This document shows, piece by piece, positions 11,818 through 22,256 of a DNA stretch of 64,000 nt. The stretch is taken from NCBI RefSeq assembly GCF_036850765.1, contig NC_089495.1:65820410-65884409 (forward strand). The letters are read 5' to 3'. This DNA is from Saccopteryx bilineata. Lineage: Eukaryota; Chordata; Mammalia; Chiroptera; Emballonuridae. Under the pieces are notes generated by a model, which was given only the letters and a program-made list of their open reading frames with translations, was not told the DNA's origin and made no database searches. The translations under genes were made by a program, and so were the position numbers. Position 1 is the first letter of the stretch. Each line of letters opens with the position of its first letter.

Positions 11818-12241
11818 ATTAGTTCATTTATTCCGCTTCTTCCATAACCCAAGTACAGTTTTTACAAATTTTGATGAAATCTAGGAAATGTGTTCTATCA
11901 CTAAACATATAACTTGGCTTAGTCCAACAATATATATAAATAAATGTCAAAAAATAAGAAATAAAATGGAAATGATTGGGGTAACTATATTATATCCAAC
12001 AGCAAGAATAAAAAAGTAGAATAGGAGTGTGTCAGGATAAGAAAATACAGTTTTTCTCAAGATACCTGACATCATAGCACAGAGCAAAACATATATACTC
12101 CCTCACCCTCCATTTCAGGTTTCAGTTACCTGTGGTCAAATAAGGTATGACAATATTAAATGAAAAATTTTTTTTTTTTTTTGTGAGCTAGAAACCTTTG
12201 ATTCTAGGAAATAAATGAAATTTTTAAAATGAGCAAGTCAT

Positions 12242-12591
12242 GCCTGACCAGGCGGTGGTGCAGTGGATAGAGTGTCGGACTGGGATGCTGAGGACCCAGG
12301 TTTGAGAACCCGAGGTCGCCAGCTTGAGCACGGGCTTATCTGGTCTGAGCAAAAGCTCATCAGCTTGGACCCAAGGTTGCTGGCTCGAGTAAGGGGTTAC
12401 TCAGTCTGCTGAAGGCCTGAGATAAAGGCATATATGAGAAAGCAATCAATGAACAACTGAGGTGTTGCAATGTGCAATGAAAAACTAATCATTGATGCTT
12501 CTCATCCCTTCGTTCCTGTCTGTCTGTCTGTCTCTCTATCCCTTTCTCTGGCTTTCTCTCTGTCTCTGTAAAAAATAAAATAAAATAAAAT
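12242..12591 (+). mobile_element. SINE-2 copy
   Basis: Full-length: starts gcctgaccaggcggtggtgc, tRNA-like A-box region gcagtggatagagtg, degenerate B box ggtttgagaac, CT-rich 3' part and a (TAAAA)n tail. A 16 bp TSD (aaaatgagcaagtcat at 12226-12241; aaaatgagcaaatcat at 12592-12607) differs by one base. Confidence 0.95.
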
Positions 12592-12723
12592 AAAATGAGC
12601 AAATCATAAGTCATAAATCATGTACCATTCTAAATAAAGTGATGAGCTTTCCTACTATCTAGCTTTGTCCAACCTGAGTTGTTAATTATCCCTTTGTCTA
12701 GTGTGTCTATGTTGTATATTCTC

Positions 12724-13418
12724 TGTTAGGCAGATAAAATATATTATGCTCACTTTGTTCAAGATAGTGCTGCCCACGTGGAGGCCCAAAGCCCAGATGA
12801 TACTAATATATGTTGGGGGCAGGCTGTGGGCAGGCTGATCCTTGTATCCTGGGGCTTGGTTTTAAGACTAAGCCTTCCCCACCCTTTTTGATGTGGGGTG
12901 GTACAATCCCATCATGCCTCAGATAAGTGACTTTGTATTAGAGACTTCTCTATTTTGTATATTGGAGTAAAGGTTTTGATTTCTGCACTATAAATTGGGG
13001 CAGACTGGGAGCTTGCTCTCTCAGTTTCTGAGATTAGCAATAGAGAGCAGAGCAGAGAAAGGCCACTTGGAGGAGGCTGGGAGAAGCAGTCAAAATGGCG
13101 GAGTGCTGAGTGAGAGGCCAGTTTGTGCAGAGTTTGTGCAGGGAGAAGAAAGGAGATGGGGAACAGAGGTGTATAAGGCTGGTGAGCTAGAAACCTTTGA
13201 TTCTAGGAAACTCAGATAAGTCAGTAGCTTTGTGAGAACTGAATGAGTGAGTTTTGGAGCCCAGTGTGTGTTTTTACTTGCCCACCAGGTGCAAGCTAGG
13301 ATTAAAGCTAATGGCCCACCAGTTCTTGCTTCATTGTTTCATTACCATCTGTCCGAATTCAATGCGAACCTGCATGGGCCAGGCAGCTGTGATGGTGGCC
13401 GTGTATAATGGCTTTACA
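12724..13418 (+). mobile_element. LTR-A solo LTR
   Basis: A 695 bp LTR, TGTTAGGCAG...GGCTTTACA, flanked by a perfect 5 bp TSD ttctc (12719-12723 and 13419-13423). It has a TATA-like element (tataaat, 12989-12995) about 265 bp from the start and ATTAAAG (13300-13306) as a possible poly(A) signal. A lone LTR between direct repeats is the usual product of LTR-LTR recombination that removes the provirus interior. Confidence 0.95.
12989..12995 (+). promoter_or_regulatory. Predicted TATA box of LTR-A
   Basis: The TATAAA-type motif is shared by LTR-A copies at 18107-18113, 54391-54397 and, on the minus strand, 17507-17513, each followed by text close to gtggggcagac. Conservation at the same place supports a pol II core promoter; current activity is unknown. 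Confidence 0.55.
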
Positions 13419-13423
13419 TTCTC

Positions 13424-14553
13424 CCTGCTTATTAGTATCAATCTCTGTTGTCAGACAGACTGTCATAGTATGGAACAGCTTGTGTTTGAGTGACCTTTAT
13501 TTTGCTTAATAATGGCACCAAAGGGTAAAAATAGTGATGCTGGAAATTAGAATATGTATAAAATAAGTCATAAAGTGCTTCCTTTAAGTGAAAAGGTGAA
13601 AGTTCTCAAATCAATGAAGACAGAAAATAAAATTGTATGCTGAAGTTGCTAGTATCTATGTAAGGATGAATCTGCTACTTGTGAAATTGCTTGATTTATA
13701 AATTTAAGTTTATCATAGGTATGTATGTATTAGGAGAGACCATGCATGAAGGTTTCAGTGCTCTCCATGGTATCAGGCAGGCACCGGGAGTCCTGAAATG
13801 TTTGTTCCATGGATAAGGGGGACTACTGTATTTAAATCAACTTACCGTCAAGAAAAAAAGCCCTCACAAAGGAATTCACACCTCATCATTAGGAGTTACA
13901 AGCCAGATCCCAATACATCACCAAAATCTCTGCTAAAAAATTTCTTATTCTTTTCTAAACTATACAGGTTGTATGATGCCAAAGTAAACAAACAAATGAA
14001 CAAACAAAAAGAAGTCTTCCAAGAACAAAATCCTGGACAACAAGGTTTCTTTCTGAAGTAGAAAAAAGAAAAAATAAATTTTGTTATTAGATCATAGCAC
14101 TTTGCATGGTTGATAAGATAAAATAGAATCTGTTCTCTCTCACTAGCATTTTGAAGTTTTGTTTCCTACTACAACTTTTTTAGGAACAAAGACATTCTCA
14201 CTGACATGAATATTCCCTTTACACGGAAGTACAATGGTGTGTATGTTGTCCTTCTACCTGAATATGCGTTCCATGCTCCATGTATTCCTTCAACTAGCAT
14301 ATTGTGATTCTTCAGGATTATCTAGTTCAGATTTTTCTGTCTATGAGTACCATCCTGACTATAGCAGGCAATGGGTCTGCTGTTATTTATCCCTACAATA
14401 ATCTGCTTATATTCCTATACCTACTGTATATTTGTCTCTACTTAAGTATAATGAAGAAAAAATATTTCCTTCTCCCCTTATGGAGTCTTTGTTTAGTTGA
14501 ATAATTAAATTGACAAAGACAGATTAATAGAAAAATAACAAATTTAATTTTTT
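13424..14553. other. Unique non-coding sequence
   Basis: No gene recognised. The frames 13798-14061 and 14304-14504 are short, AT-rich and without motifs or context. Confidence 0.55.
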
Positions 14554-15006
14554 GTATGTGTAAAGCCAGAAGCCATGGCCACCATTACAGCTGCCTGGCC
14601 CATGCAGGTTACCATAAAATTCAGACAGACAGTAATGAAACAACAGAACAAAGAGCTGGTGGGCCATTACATTTAATCCTCTTGCACCCAGCAGGCAAGT
14701 AAAAACACACATTGGGCTCCAAAACCCACTCATTCAGTGCTCACAAAGCTACTGACTTATCCGAGTTTCCTAGAATCAAAGGTTTCTAGCTCACCAGCCT
14801 TATTCACCTCTGTTTTTCATCTCCTTCTCTCTGTGCAAACTATGCACAAACTAGCTTCTCCTTCAGCATTCTGCCATCTTGGCTGTCTCTCCTTTCCTCC
14901 ACATGGCCTTTCTCTGCTCTCCCCTCTAATGCTAATCTTAGGAACTGAGAGAGAGTAAGCTTCTGGTCTGCCCCACTTTATAGTGTAGAAACCAAAACCT
15001 TTAATC

Positions 15007-15320
15007 CAGGGGTCAAGAACCTATGGCTCGTGATCCAGGTGTGGCTTTTTTGATGGATGCATCTAGCTCGCAGACAAATCTTTAATAAAAAAATAATAAC
15101 GTTAAAATATAAAACATTCTCATGTATTACAATCCTTTCATTTTCTACCGCTCATGTTCATGGTTGGACAGCTGGAACCAATCACAGCTGTCCTCTAGGA
15201 TAACACCAATTTTTTTTGGATAATGCATAACGTACATGGGTCATTGTATGGCTCTCATGGAATTAAATTTTAAAATATGTGGAGTTCATGGCTCTCAGAC
15301 AAAAACGTTCCCGACCCCTG
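15007..15320. mobile_element. Non-autonomous hAT transposon, 314 bp
   Basis: Ends are complementary: it starts caggggtcaagaacc and ends gttcccgacccctg. The 8 bp TSD is ctttaatc (14999-15006) and ctttaatt (15321-15328). The sibling 5' LTR at 17527 onward reads ctttaatccaatatac without insertion, giving a natural empty site and confirming the boundaries. There is no transposase. The family differs from those at 6008 and 55343. Confidence 0.95.
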
Positions 15321-15515
15321 CTTTAATTCAATATACAAACAAGGAAGTCTCTGAAAAAGAGTCACTTATCTGAGGCATAATGGAATTCCTCATGAGAGTG
15401 CCCCAACCCACATCAAAAAGTGTGGGAAAGGCTTAGTTCCAAAACCAAGCCCTAGGCTACAAGGATCCTGCCTGCCCACAGCTCACCCCCAACACACATT
15501 AATATAATCATGCCA

Positions 15516-15907
15516 GGCCCTGGCTGATTGGCTCAGTGGCAGAGCGTTGGCCTGGTATGCAGGAGTCCTGGGTTCGATTCCCGGCCAGGGCACACAAGAG
15601 AAGCACCCATCTGCTTCTCCACCCCTCCCCCTCTCCTTCCTCTCTGTCTCTCTCTTCCCCTTCCGCAGCCAAGGCTCCATTGGAGCAAAAATGGTCCGGG
15701 TGCAGAGGATGGCTCTGTGGCCTCTGCCTCAGGTGCTAGGATGGCTCTGGATGCAACAGAGCGACGCCCCAGAGGGGCAGAGCATCACCCCCTGGTGGGC
15801 ATGCCGGGTGGAACCCGGTCGGGTGCATGCGGGAGTCTGTCTTACTGTCTCCCCGTTTCCAGCTTTGGAAAAATGCAAAAAAAAATTAAAAATTAAAAAA
15901 ATATATA
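15516..15907 (+). mobile_element. SINE-1 copy inside the 3' LTR
   Basis: Full-length: ggccctggctgattggctca head, B box gggttcgattcccgg, CT-rich middle and A-rich tail. The perfect 13 bp TSD tataatcatgcca occurs at 15503-15515 and 15908-15920. The open frames of 65-122 codons within it are SINE shadows on both strands. Confidence 0.96.
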
Positions 15908-16027
15908 TATAATCATGCCAGTTCCAAGCAAGAAGGGTAACCAATATCATCACCTGGGCAACGGGCTTTCCATGAGGGCAGCACCATCTTTAACAAGGTA
16001 AGTATAATATATTTTATCTTCCCAACA

Positions 16028-17087
16028 ATCCATCCCTATGCTCACTTTACTACCCACAATCTACACCACCGGTATTCCTGTGCAAGGAAATTAGGCACAT
16101 TACACAAATTACAAATACATGACAAATCATACAATTTCAACTATTACAAAGGTACATTTCACCAGTCTATGAGCACTTTGCCAAAAGTGCAAAATGTCCT
16201 CTGACTTCTTTCTAGCCATGGGAAAAGCTTCCCCGGGTAGGGGATGGCCTCCAGCTAGGCCACCCTCCACCCCCATTAAGGTATTTCACATTGTCCAAAA
16301 TCCATAAGTCCATCCAACAAAGGAGCCAATGCCCACTCCTGTCTTAGTCCTGGAATCAGTCCAAGCACATGGGGCCTTAGCCACCCCCCTCATCCCTGCC
16401 ATGTTTTGCAGGTCTTACACTGTCCCAAGAAGGAGCACATGGCAATGGCAGTCAGCATTTCTCTGCTCTGGAGAGCATGATGGCATCCATGCCTATGTCC
16501 CAAAATCACAGACGTACCAAAGGCATAGCAGGTACTCCTTGCTGCTGGGCTCTCACCTTCTGGAGACTGTGGATCACAACTCCAGACCAATTATCCTCAT
16601 CCTCCAAAGAAGAACTGAAAACAGCAGCTCCTGCCACCGGGCTCAAGCCCCAGGTCACTACTGTCTTCTGCTCTGCGGGCCTTATATCCACAGTTCCAGC
16701 CTCAGCCCTGGCTTCCTGCTGCTGCTGGCTTTCCACAATGTCCAGGGCAATCGGCAACTCATGAACCCATGATTTCTTCTCCAGTGACTGCTCCATTTCC
16801 ACGCAAATCTTGCAAACCTGGTCGGCATCCTCCAGCTCCAGGGTAAGCATCTATTTCTCTCAAATTTGCTCCAGTTCCTTCCATTGCTCAGTTTGCAGGT
16901 CCTGGGCAGCCTCTTCCACAGAACTCTTGGTTTCCTCATGCATGGCATGTAAAAGTCAGCCAGCCTATGGTCCCCAAAAGGACAACCATGGAAAACCATA
17001 ACAGCAGCCAGTCCTCTACTGCACTGCTCAAACGTGGTTGTGGCTCCATACCAAACTGTATCGAATCCTGCCACAGATTACGCCAAA
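16028..17087 (-). other. Interior of the mini-provirus, unknown content
   Basis: GC-richer than its surroundings. On the minus strand overlapping frames run 17074-16682 (130 codons) and 16850-16506 (114 codons). The 16850 frame is acidic and rich in E/Q/K/L, as in a coiled coil, and it extends upstream to an ATG at 16943 with two stops in between. In another frame, about 17035-16950, is a hydrophobic segment of roughly 20 residues (LLLWFSMVVLLGTIGW). None of this resembles gag, pol or env by eye. It may be a degraded accessory frame, acquired host sequence, or simply non-coding retroviral leader. Confidence 0.6.
17060..17085 (-). other. Candidate primer-binding site (tRNA-Ser-like)
   Basis: Starting two bases after the LTR end, the minus strand reads TGGCGTAATCTGTGGCAG and then GATTCGA. 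The first 7 bases and the GGCAGGATTCGA part match the complement of a tRNA-Ser 3' end (acceptor plus T arm), but with three extra bases and one mismatch between them. A decayed or indel-bearing tRNA-Ser PBS is my best reading; another tRNA is possible. Confidence 0.45.
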
Positions 17088-17830
17088 TGTAAAGCTAGTA
17101 GCCAGGGCCACCATCACAGCTGCCTGGCCCATGCAGGTTTGCATTAGATTTGATAGATGGTAATAAAACAATGGAGCCAAGAGCTGGTGGGCCATTACAT
17201 TTAATCCTAGCTTGCACCCAGCAGGCAAGTAAAAACACACACTGGGCTCCCAAACCTTCTCATTCAGTGCTCACAAAGCTACTGACTTATCCGAGTTTCC
17301 TAGAATCAAATGTTTCTAACCTGACCAGCCATATTCACCTCTGTTTTCCATTTCTTTCTCTCTGCACAAACTGTGCACAAACTGGCTTCTACTTCAGCAC
17401 TCCCCCATCTTGGCTGTCTCTACTTTTTTCCACGTGGCCTTTCTCTGCTCTCCCCTCTAATGCTAATCTCAGGAACCGAGATAGAGGAAGTTCCTGGTCT
17501 GCCCCACTTTATAGTGTAGAACCTAAAACCTTTAATCCAATATACAAACAAGGAAGTCTCTGATACAAAATCATTTATCTGAGGCGTAATGGGATTCCTC
17601 ATGAGAGTGCACCACCTCACATCAAAAAGGGTGGGAAAGGCTTAGTCTCAAAAGCAAGCCCTAGGCTACAAGGATCCTGCTTGCCCACAGCCCAGCCACA
17701 ACACACATTAACATAATCACGTCCATCCCAAGCAAGAAGAGCAACTAATACCATCACCTGGGTGATGGGCCTCCACATGGGCAGCACTATCTTTAACAAA
17801 GTGAGCATAATATATTTTATCTGCCCAACA
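17088..17830 (-). mobile_element. 5' LTR of the mini-provirus
   Basis: A 743 bp uninterrupted LTR-A in minus orientation: U3 start at 17830 (TGTTGGGCAGATAAAATA), TATA-like motif at 17507-17513, poly(A)-type ATTAAA near 17195-17200, end TTTACA at 17088. It provides the uninterrupted reference for the insertions in the 3' LTR. Confidence 0.93.
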
Positions 17831-17841
17831 GTATGTATGGG

Positions 17842-18522
17842 TGATGGGCAGATAAAATATATTATGCTCACTTTGTTAAAGATAGCACTGCCCAAGTGGA
17901 AGCCTATTGCCAGGTGATATTAATGTGTGTTGGGGGCGGGGTGTGTCCAGGCAGAATCCTTGTAGCATGGGGCTGGGTTTTAGGACTAAGCCTTTCCCAC
18001 CTTTTTTGATGTGGGGTGGTGCAATCCCATCATGCCCCAAATAAGTGACTTTGTATTGGAGACTTTCCTATTTTGTATATTGGATTAAAGGTTTTGATTT
18101 CTGCCCTATAAAGTGGGGCAGACCAGGAGCATGCTCTTTTGGTGCCTGAGATTAGCATCAGAGGAGACAGCAGAGACCAGAGTGCAGAGAAAGGCCACAT
18201 GAAGCAGCCAAGATGGTGGAGTGCTGAGGGAGAAGTCAGTTTTTGTAGAGAGAAGGAAATGGGAAACAGAGGTAAATAAGTCTGGTGAGCTAGAAACCTT
18301 TGATTCTAGTAAACTTGGATAAGTCAGTAGCTTTGTGATCACTGAATGAGTGGGTTTTGGAGCCCAGTGTTTGTTTTTACTTGCCCGCCGGGTGCAACCT
18401 AGGATTAAAGCTAATGGCCCACCAGTTTTTGGCTCCATTGTTTTTTTACCAATTGTCTGAATCCAATGTGAACCTGCATGGGCCAGGTGGCTGTAATGGT
18501 GGCTGTGGATACTGGCTTCACA
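17842..18522 (+). mobile_element. LTR-A solo LTR, head-to-head with the provirus
   Basis: A 681 bp plus-strand LTR, TGATGGGCAG...GGCTTCACA, with its own perfect TSD atggg (17837-17841 and 18523-18527). Only one base (17836) separates this TSD from that of the provirus, so the two U3 starts face each other 11 bp apart and form an inverted repeat of about 680 bp per arm. Confidence 0.94.
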
Positions 18523-18527
18523 ATGGG

Positions 18528-19105
18528 ACATTCATAAAAATATAAGACTCAAAATATAACCAAAACAAGGAGCTTTTATTCATTTTAGACAGAGAAAGAA
18601 TACATTTGTAAAAAATTGACACAACAAAGGAGTTTGGAGCTTAGGAAAGTAAATTGGTGAAGAAGTAACAAGTTTTGTTACTTCTGGGCCCTTGCTTCCT
18701 AATCAAAGCCTTCAGGGCCCTTGATTCCTTATCTCCGGTGATAAGGATGATTTCTACCCTACTGGTATAGGGAGGGTGCATTTCACATTCAAGATTTATC
18801 TCCTGCTTTCAGAGAGACAAAAGTGGGTGAGATTAGGTTAATAATTGTTAAAGACTGGATGAATTTATAACATTAATTTTCAAAATAAAAAGTTATGATG
18901 ATTCCTGCTATATAAGTTATAAAGGCATACAGTTTGGGTAGGTCTTTAGATGAAGGAAAATCCTAATAGTTTCTTGCTACTTTCTGTTAGCAAATATGTA
19001 TATGGCTAGCTTTATGTAATTTATAATCACGTCTGCAAAGGAGTTATAATTATATCTAATTATGATGCAGCACCATAAAATTCTATATATATGTAGTATG
19101 GCAAT
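18528..19105. other. Non-coding sequence, possibly an old antisense LTR
   Basis: 18560-18960 contains text such as 'agcttttattcattttagacagag' that looks like the complement of an LTR poly(A) region (AATAAA on the minus strand), followed by GC-richer text. No TSD or second copy was seen; left unclassified. Confidence 0.35.
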
Positions 19106-19116
19106 CAAATTTATTT

Positions 19117-19510
19117 ATTTATTTATTTTTGACAGGGACAGAGCTCTCTCTGCGACAGAGACAGATGGAGAAAAACAGACAGGAATAGAGAGAGATGAGA
19201 AGCATCAATTTTTTGTTGTGGTTCCTTAGTTGTTCATTGATTGCTTTCTCTGATGTGCCTTGATGGCGGGTAGGAGGGACTACAGCTGAGCCTGTGACCC
19301 CTTGCTGAAACCAGCAACCTTGAGTTCAAGCCAGTAACCTTTGAGCTCAATCTAACGACCATAGGTTCATATATATAAACCCTTGCTCAAACCAGAGACC
19401 TTGCGCTCAAACCGGTGAGCCTGCGCTCAAGCTGGTGACCTTGGGGTTTTGAATCTGGGTCCTCTGCTTCCCAGTCCAATGCTTTATCCAGGGAGCCACC
19501 ACCTGGTCAG
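19117..19510 (-). mobile_element. SINE-2 copy, long variant
   Basis: Reverse copy with an expanded middle: the 'ctcaa(g/a)c(c/t)...' module is repeated several times between 19290 and 19440. Head at 19510 (complement starts ctgaccaggtggtggctccc). Approximate TSD aaatttatt on both sides. Confidence 0.88.
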
Positions 19511-19526
19511 TATTAAATTTATTGAT

Positions 19527-19919
19527 TTTTTTTTTTTGTATTTTTCTGAAGCTGTAAACCGGGAGAGACAGTCAGACAGACTCCTGCATGCGCCCAACCA
19601 GGATCCACCTGGCATGCCTACCAGGGGTGACGCTCTGCCCACCAGGGGGCGATGTTCTGCCCCTCCGGGGCGTCATCTGTTGCGACCAGAGCCACTCTAG
19701 CGCCTGGGGCAGAGGCCAAGGAGCCATCCCCAGCACCCGGGCCATCTTTGCTCCAATGGAGCCTTGGCTGCAGGAGGGGAAGAGAGAGACAGAGAGGAAG
19801 GAGGGAGGGGGCGTGGAGAAGCAAATGGGCGCTTCTCCTATGTGCCCTGGCCAGAAATCGAACCCGGGCCCCCTACCCGCCAGGCCGACGCTCTACCGCT
19901 GAGCTAACCGGCTAGGGCC
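19527..19919 (-). mobile_element. SINE-1 copy with an internal duplication
   Basis: Reverse full-length copy directly after the previous SINE. The 7 bp TSD tattgat is at 19520-19526 and 19920-19926. A module of about 23 bp (minus strand: GGGCAGA...CGCCCCCTGGTG type) occurs twice in 19615-19665, as in the copy at 46875. The 68-104 codon frames are shadows. Confidence 0.93.
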
Positions 19920-20105
19920 TATTGATATTTTAATTTTATTATAGCAATAAAGTCTCTTCTTTTGATTTTTAATAGCATAATCGTTGTCTTGGATCTTTAA
20001 AAAATTTGAAGAAATCCAATATTCAGTAAGAAAGTGTTATCTAAAAAATGAATACATATGTATTATAAGATGTCTGTGAAAAATCATGGTACATGCTCAA
20101 GCATT

Positions 20106-20313
20106 TTTTTTTTTTTTGTGAGAGAGAGATGAGAAGTTGCATCACTTCAGTTGTTCACTGATTGCTTCTCATACACATCTTGAGGGGGCAGAAGAATGGG
20201 TGGCTCTAACTGAGCCAGTGACCCCTTGCTCAAGCCAGAAACCTCAGGGTTTTGAACCTGTGTTTTCAGTGTCCCGGGTCAATGCTTTATCTACTGTGTG
20301 ACCACTAGCCAGG
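20106..20313 (-). mobile_element. SINE-2 copy, internally deleted
   Basis: Short reverse copy: poly-T at 20106-20118, 'gttgttcactgattgcttctc' type text, and a degraded head near 20313. TSD ctcaagcatt (20096-20105) and ctcaagtatt (20314-20323). Confidence 0.85.
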
Positions 20314-20349
20314 CTCAAGTATTCTTTATTTGATTATGTAGAAAATAAC

Positions 20350-20500
20350 CCCTAAGCCATTGGTTTTCAAATTCTAATGTGTATATAAATCACCTGGGAA
20401 TCTGGTTAAAATGCATATTGGATTCAGTTAGTCTGGCATGGGGCCTTTCTAACAAGCTCACTGAGTTCTTCAAATACACATGGAGGTTGAAACACAAATT
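20350..20500 (+). mobile_element. MER5A-like hAT-Charlie fragment
   Basis: Text 'ggttttcaaattctaatgtg', 'aatcacctggg' and 'ctttctaacaagctc' follows the well-known MER5A pattern (ggttctcaaactttagtgtg ... aatcacctgg ... tctaacaagttc). Old, diverged and 3'-incomplete. Confidence 0.7.
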
Positions 20501-22223
20501 GAATGGATGTTTGATTTTGTCTCTCGCTACTTAAAAAATATAAAACAGAAATGTTGCATAGACTTTCTTTTTTCTGCTTAACTCATTACCTATCTTGAAC
20601 AAGACACTTAAATAGAAGGCTAAGGAGCCTCTTTGAAATTAACTGGAACAATAGTGTTCAGACATGTAAAAGGATTTCAGGCAGTCACATGCAGAGGATA
20701 TACTTTTAAAGTCAAAATCAAGGATAGATTTTGCACTCCGTGAAACAATTCAGCTGAAGCAAAAAAGTATTGAGCTATTTAACTAGAAAGATATTCCTAT
20801 ACAGTCTGAAGACAGAGGAGACTGACCTTGGGTTCTAACTGGAACCACTGCTATAGCTTGTGGTTAACTTGAATATGCCGCATCTAGACTATCCTGGTAA
20901 AGTGTACATTCTGAAAAAAATTAGTGAGCCAAATGTTCAAATATGAACAAATAATTACAAAACAAAACTCCTAAAAATCTGTGCTGTCACCTTCAATCAA
21001 CTGAGTAGCAACTAGATGAGGCTGCCACGTTTAACAAATACTACCGAAGGGAGAACTGACCCCCTGGTAGAGAGGTGAAGGTGATATTTAGGTAACAGAT
21101 TTTTTAAAAATTGTGCTTTCTCTGTAATTTTGGTCCACACAACAATTTTAACAGCTAAACAATATAATTTAAAACTTAAAATAGCATTATTATTATTCTG
21201 AATATTATAAAAGTTTAGCTATTTTGAGGGATTTTCTTTTTAATATGCTAAAACATGTCAACTGTTTGAGGATGATAGCTGTAACAATCAGATTTGAGTA
21301 TGCTAAATGTTTCTATTTGGAATTTTAATAAGATAAGTAATTATTATAAAATATGTTGATTTCTCATTGTCAGTGAAGATTGCAAAGCAACACAAAGCAA
21401 GATTTTAGCTGAGTGAAAATAGTTTTTATAGTGTCAGTTTATGGCATGCCATAAGTAATTGTCTAGGCAACCAATCATATTTTTATCAAAAACACACATG
21501 GTGAAATAAAAATAATCATGTAAAATTTTATATTGCTTAATTTTTTTATGGTTTGTGGTATATTTATATATTAGTTCTGCCAAGTTCAAATGTATTGCTA
21601 TATTGAGTTCCAAATAGGAACATTTTAACTTTCAAGTATAAAGTAATTATATTGACTTCACAATCCCCTATGTTTATAATTTTTTAACAAATATGTTTTA
21701 TTATACTTTCAAATGTTTATTGCAGAATGCAATGGCACAATGAAATTACAGAAATCACATGAAACCTGAAAATTCCTATGAGTTAAAACCACAGATTTTA
21801 AAATTGTATGAAGCTTGCAAAAGAATTAGGAAAATATCTGATTGCCAATTCAATGCACTTTAGACTACAAGCTGTGAACTTTCTTAAAATTCCAAGTCCT
21901 GGGAGGTGACAATGTTCTCAGAGCCACAAGTGAGACCTTGGGATGCTCACAGGTCTCAAGAAAAGTGACTGATTTGACCTCTCCCATAGCTTGCTCATTG
22001 TCAATGTGTTATTGCTTTCATCCTCAGACATTCTTGAGCTCACTTGGCCTGCTCTGCCCCTCAGCTGGTATCTCAGTACCTCTGACTATGTCCTCCTTTG
22101 AATTCTGAGCTGTTGTCCGGTACATTGGTCAATTAGCCTGACTCAATGGATTCATTGATTATATCTGAAATTTTTAAGATATACTCAGTATATAGGATGA
22201 CCATTAATGTGTGTGTATGTGTG

Positions 22224-22256
<33 letters not shown>

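Larger units (their letters stand above)
14559..16027 (-). mobile_element. 3' LTR of the mini-provirus, with hAT and SINE-1 inside
   Basis: The LTR is about 740 bp once the hAT (15007-15320) and SINE-1 (15516-15907) plus their TSD copies are discounted. It aligns along its length with the 5' LTR at 17088-17830 but with many substitutions, so the insertion is old. Frames here are shadows. Confidence 0.9.
14559..17830 (-). mobile_element. LTR-A mini-provirus, complete, minus strand
   Basis: Two same-orientation LTRs (5' LTR 17088-17830; 3' LTR 14559-16027) bracket a 1060 bp interior (16028-17087). The whole is flanked by a perfect 5 bp TSD, gtatg, at 14554-14558 and 17831-17835, proving a single integration. 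LTRs begin TGTTGGG and end TTTACA. A primer-binding-site candidate lies 2 bases inside the 5' LTR. No gag, protease, pol or env similarity is visible, so the element must have been mobilised in trans or been internally deleted beforehand. 5 bp TSDs fit class III (ERVL-like) or class II elements. The 3' LTR later received a hAT and a SINE. Confidence 0.93.

Noticed and set aside
14304..14504. 66-codon hydrophobic frame
   Set aside because: AT-rich chance frame without a signal or family motif.
16329..16772. 147-codon plus-strand frame
   Set aside because: Antisense to the mini-provirus interior, with no motif, start context or neighbour; most likely a shadow.
18560..18960. Possible antisense LTR or ERV fragment
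   Set aside because: Only a poly(A)-signal-like motif and composition support it; no boundary, TSD or second copy was found.
19290..19440. Spaced short repeats that could suggest a CRISPR array
   Set aside because: They are degenerate modules within a SINE-2 in mammalian DNA, not identical repeats with unique spacers.
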